DNA from: an uncultured Prevotella sp.
GTDB lineage: Bacteria; Bacteroidota; Bacteroidia; Bacteroidales; Bacteroidaceae
Length of the DNA stretch: 8,291 nt
Direction: 5' to 3'
NCBI GenBank assembly: GCA_937907705.1
Contig: CALCVP010000013.1
Location: 1-8,291 of the forward strand
This document shows, piece after piece, positions 5,887-8,291 of this stretch. A program made the translations under genes and the position numbers. Below the pieces are notes generated by a model. That model saw nothing but the letters and a program-made list of their open reading frames with translations. It was not told the DNA's origin and made no database searches. Positions within the stretch are counted from its first letter, which is position 1. Each line of letters opens with the position of its first letter.

Positions 5887-7194
5887 TTAAAGAACAGGAG
5901 CTAACAAGTGGGCAAACCAGCCCACAAAGCGTTTCCAAGGGCTTCTCCATTGCTTCCAACGCTGTTGCGTAAGTTTAAATGAATGGCACTTATCTTTGTC
6001 AAACATATTAGAAAGCTCATTGGTAGTACCTGAGTCTATAATAATTGCATTCTCTTCATAGTCAAACCGTAGGCTGCGCGAATTGAGATTAGCACTCCCC
6101 ACAGTGCAGAACTTGCCATCTACCATAATAATTTTGGTATGATGAAAGCCTTTTTCGTATATCCATACATCCACTCCATGTTTCATCAGTTTATGAACAT
6201 TGTAGAAAACACAATCTGGAGTAAGTGGAATATCGCTGTGCGATGATACCATAACCTCTACTTTTACGCCACGCTTAACGGCATCTTTCAAAGCCTTTTT
6301 CAGCTTATGAGTTAGTGTAAGATAAGGGTTTACTAACTTTATGCTGTCCTGAGCATCGGCTATGGCATCAATATAGAACTGCCTGATTATCTTGTTTGAG
6401 CGTCTTGGTTCTCTATTGATAATACCTACTTTTTTGTGACCTGCAGTCATACAAGTATCCTTTTTGAGACCTTGAAAATAGGTACTGCCTTCTTGTCCCA
6501 TGAAATATTCACTTCCATTTATATGCTGATGGGCTACTTTATTCCACACTTTCAAGAATATATGTTGCAATGTGTTTACCTCGTTACCTTCTATTCTACA
6601 ATGCATATCACGCCATTCACCTACGTGTTGTGTACCATTTATATAATAGTCGGCTACATTCATTCCACCTGTATAGGCTATACGACCATCAATCACTACT
6701 ATTTTGCGATGATCGCGGTGAAATACGTGGTTGAGCCAAGGAAAACGTATGGGATCAAACTCATAAATTTCAATACCTTTTTGCCGCAAATCTTGCAGAT
6801 TCTTCTTCTTGAGCGGTTTATTGTTAGAATCGTTGCCAAAGCCATCAAACAACGCTCTTACCTTTACGCCCTGTTGTACTTTCTGCGCTAAAAGATCAAA
6901 AAGGTGCCCTGCTATTGAATCATTTCTGAAGTTGAAGTATTCCAAGTGCACACTACTGCGTGCCTGCCTGATAGCAGCAAACATGTCATCAAACTTCTCT
7001 TGCCCATTCATCAGCAGTGTTACGGTATTGTTGTTGGAAAATACAACACCCTTTTTAGTCATTTGATTCACAATGAGCGAGTCTGCTGTCTGTGCTTCAG
7101 CACAAGATATTCCTAAGCACAGCAACCCCCCAATAAGCAATATTGGAGTGCTACAATAATATTTCAAGTATCTTTTAAATAGATTAAAATGCAT
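5887..7194 (-). CDS. cardiolipin synthase-like phospholipase D family protein, exported
   Basis: A 435-residue protein with two phospholipase D HKD motifs: H162-x-K164-x4-D169 followed by GRIAYTGGMN, and H352-x-K354-x4-D359 followed by the typical GSANLNSRS. GEWRDMHCRIEG between them and the end FAHLLAPVL resemble the LSPLL end of bacterial cardiolipin synthases, so joining of phosphatidyl groups to make cardiolipin is the likely reaction; another phospholipid transfer or hydrolysis is possible. In place of the usual pair of N-terminal membrane helices it has a basic start and one hydrophobic stretch (17-30) ending CAEA-Q, like a signal peptide with possible cleavage after Ala34. The ATG at 7192-7194 is preferred to an in-frame TTG at 7210-7212. 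It follows the KpsF gene by 50 bases and is probably co-transcribed with it. Confidence 0.88.
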   Translation of the reverse strand: MHFNLFKRYLKYYCSTPILLIGGLLCLGISCAEAQTADSLIVNQMTKKGVVFSNNNTVTLLMNGQEKFDDMFAAIRQARSSVHLEYFNFRNDSIAGHLFDLLAQKVQQGVKVRALFDGFGNDSNNKPLKKKNLQDLRQKGIEIYEFDPIRFPWLNHVFHRDHRKIVVIDGRIAYTGGMNVADYYINGTQHVGEWRDMHCRIEGNEVNTLQHIFLKVWNKVAHQHINGSEYFMGQEGSTYFQGLKKDTCMTAGHKKVGIINREPRRSNKIIRQFYIDAIADAQDSIKLVNPYLTLTHKLKKALKDAVKRGVKVEVMVSSHSDIPLTPDCVFYNVHKLMKHGVDVWIYEKGFHHTKIIMVDGKFCTVGSANLNSRSLRFDYEENAIIIDSGTTNELSNMFDKDKCHSFKLTQQRWKQWRSPWKRFVGWFAHLLAPVL

Positions 7195-7244
7195 ATTGTT
7201 TCTGTTCAACAATAGAGTTAAGGCTTTATCTTGTCCACGCTATC

Positions 7245-8213
7245 TCACAGCATACAGCTGTAATGGTCTACCACTCCAAGCAGGTGGTTCTCGGAATCTA
7301 CTACCAAAACGGAATGTATTTTATACTTGTTCATTACCCTCTGAATATCACTAATCTTAGTGGCCGGGTCTACGATCTTCGGTGTTCTTGTCATGATGTC
7401 GCTAACAGTCTTGTTAAAGAACTGTGCTTGCCATTTTTCCATAGCACGGCGTATGTCGCCATCGGTAATAAGTCCTACTATCTTTCCATCCTTTATAGCC
7501 ACACCAAGCCCTAATTTTCCTTTACTTACATGAATAATGGCTTCACCCAGATGCATGGTAGGTGGTATGACAGGCATATCATTACTGCGCATAACATCAC
7601 ATGCCGTAGTGAGTAGCCGCTTTCCTAATTCGCCTCCAGGGTGGAACTGGGCAAAGTCGCGTGGTTTAAAATCTCTCACCTTCATCAGTGCTACGGCCAG
7701 TGCATCGCCCATTACCAATGTTGCCGTAGTGCTGCTGGTAGGTGCCAAATTAAGTGGACAGGCTTCGCGCTTTACCTGCACATGCAAATGCACTGTGCTG
7801 TATTTGGCCAATAAAGACGTAGGGTTGCCGCTAATACCTATAATAGGCACGTGCATGTGAAGCAACATTGGTATAAATCGAAGCAACTCATCTGTCTGAC
7901 CAGAGTAACTGATAGCTACTACAACATCATCTTTTGTCATAACGCCTAAATCGCCATGAAACACGTCAAGTGGATTGATAAAAAATGAAGGTGTTCCGGT
8001 ACTTGAAAGTGTGGCAGCTATTTTTGCTCCTATATGTCCACTCTTTCCAACACCTGTCAATATCACTTTTCCTCGACAGCCGAACATGAGACTTACTGCC
8101 TTTTCAAAGTTTTCATCAAGCTGCGGCAGCAATTCAATCACTGCTTGTGTTTCGTCTTTGATGCACTGTGCCGCATATTCTCTTACATGTTTCAATCTTT
8201 CATTTGTATCCAT
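7245..8213 (-). CDS. KpsF/KdsD family D-arabinose-5-phosphate isomerase
   Basis: A 322-residue enzyme that interconverts D-ribulose 5-phosphate and D-arabinose 5-phosphate, the first step towards Kdo of lipopolysaccharide. The N-terminal SIS domain (about 35-200) contains GVGKSGHIGAKIAATLSSTG (54-73), HGDLG (86-90), SYSGQTDEL (102-110) and the signature EACPLNLAPTSSTTATLVMGD (starting at 150), followed by HPGGELGKRL. Lys57, Glu109, Glu150 and His191 align with the residues reported as important in E. coli KdsD (Lys59, Glu111, Glu152, His193), so it should be active. Two CBS domains follow (about 205-260 and 270-322), ending GVVDHYSCML. Length is normal. KdsD, KpsF and GutQ cannot be separated by sequence alone; in a Bacteroidetes genome a housekeeping Kdo role is most likely. 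No Shine-Dalgarno site precedes the ATG. Confidence 0.95.
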   Translation of the reverse strand: MDTNERLKHVREYAAQCIKDETQAVIELLPQLDENFEKAVSLMFGCRGKVILTGVGKSGHIGAKIAATLSSTGTPSFFINPLDVFHGDLGVMTKDDVVVAISYSGQTDELLRFIPMLLHMHVPIIGISGNPTSLLAKYSTVHLHVQVKREACPLNLAPTSSTTATLVMGDALAVALMKVRDFKPRDFAQFHPGGELGKRLLTTACDVMRSNDMPVIPPTMHLGEAIIHVSKGKLGLGVAIKDGKIVGLITDGDIRRAMEKWQAQFFNKTVSDIMTRTPKIVDPATKISDIQRVMNKYKIHSVLVVDSENHLLGVVDHYSCML

Positions 8214-8265
8214 AACTTATTAGTGGTTTGTTAATGATCAATAGTTCGTTAAAATTTGAGATAAA

Positions 8266-8291
8266 GGCTAAGCGGCTTTCCGCTGCCAGCC
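8266..8291 (-). terminator. GC-rich hairpin at the window edge, upstream of the KpsF gene
   Basis: AGCGG-cttt-CCGCT (8271-8284) is flanked by a further pairing GGCT (8266-8269) and AGCC (8288-8291), giving a stem of 5 plus 4 pairs with a small internal loop. On the minus strand it is followed by a short T-rich run (TTTATC). It could be the terminator of a gene beyond the right edge, but the window ends here. The remaining bases before the KpsF start (8214-8265) show no clear promoter. Confidence 0.3.

Noticed and set aside
6436..6891. Plus-strand open frame of 151 codons inside the cardiolipin synthase gene
   Set aside because: It lies opposite the HKD-containing gene, and its sequence has no recognisable family or plausible composition.
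7087..7122. Lipoprotein signal (lipobox) in the cardiolipin synthase leader
   Set aside because: The residues before the cysteine (GIS) do not fit the lipobox L-[AS]-[GA]-C; a normal signal peptide with AxA cleavage fits better.
7195..7212. TTG start that would lengthen the cardiolipin synthase by 6 residues
   Set aside because: The ATG at 7192-7194 gives a normal signal-peptide start, and the extra residues (MLNRNN) add no recognisable feature.
7537..7860. Plus-strand open frame of 107 codons inside the KpsF gene
   Set aside because: It is antisense to the conserved SIS and CBS regions and looks like a reading-frame artefact.
1..8291. tRNA, rRNA, riboswitch, CRISPR array or insertion sequence
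   Set aside because: I saw no cloverleaf, repeat-spacer pattern, transposase motif or known leader structure on either strand.

Overview
This AT-rich window looks like chromosomal DNA of a Bacteroidetes bacterium, most likely from the Bacteroidales (Prevotella or Bacteroides relatives). The grounds are the protein families, the near absence of Shine-Dalgarno sites, promoter-like boxes of the Bacteroidetes type (TTG, about 20 bases, TAnnTTTG), and an HU-like protein fused to a membrane segment and a LysM domain, a form I associate with this group. Every convincing gene lies on the minus strand, so transcription runs from high to low coordinates. No gap between genes exceeds about 200 bases, and I see no RNA gene, insertion sequence, CRISPR array or phage gene.

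Right part (7245-8213, then 5887-7194): an arabinose-5-phosphate isomerase of the KpsF/KdsD family, which starts the Kdo branch of lipopolysaccharide synthesis, is followed 50 bases later by an exported phospholipase D-type cardiolipin synthase. They form a probable cell-envelope transcription unit.

Middle (4293-5756): a full-length protein of the uncharacterised DUF1846/UPF0371 family with a glycine-rich, P-loop-like motif. A perfect 18-bp hairpin follows it and overlaps a good promoter candidate for the next gene.

Centre-left (3242-4192 and 1809-3116): ftsY (signal recognition particle receptor) and rimO (ribosomal protein S12 methylthiotransferase), separated by an unusual nested inverted repeat and ended by a terminator-like hairpin that overlaps the rimO stop codon.

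Left (1326-1607 and 128-1321): two adjacent HU-family genes 4 bases apart. The first is an ordinary-sized HU. The second has an HU-like head, a long acidic linker, one membrane helix and a C-terminal LysM domain. Its architecture suggests a physical link between the nucleoid and the peptidoglycan. It is the most interesting gene here, with the caveat that it appears to be a conserved lineage feature and not unique to this genome. The intergenic inverted repeats are the second point of interest, because two of them share a 12-base motif.
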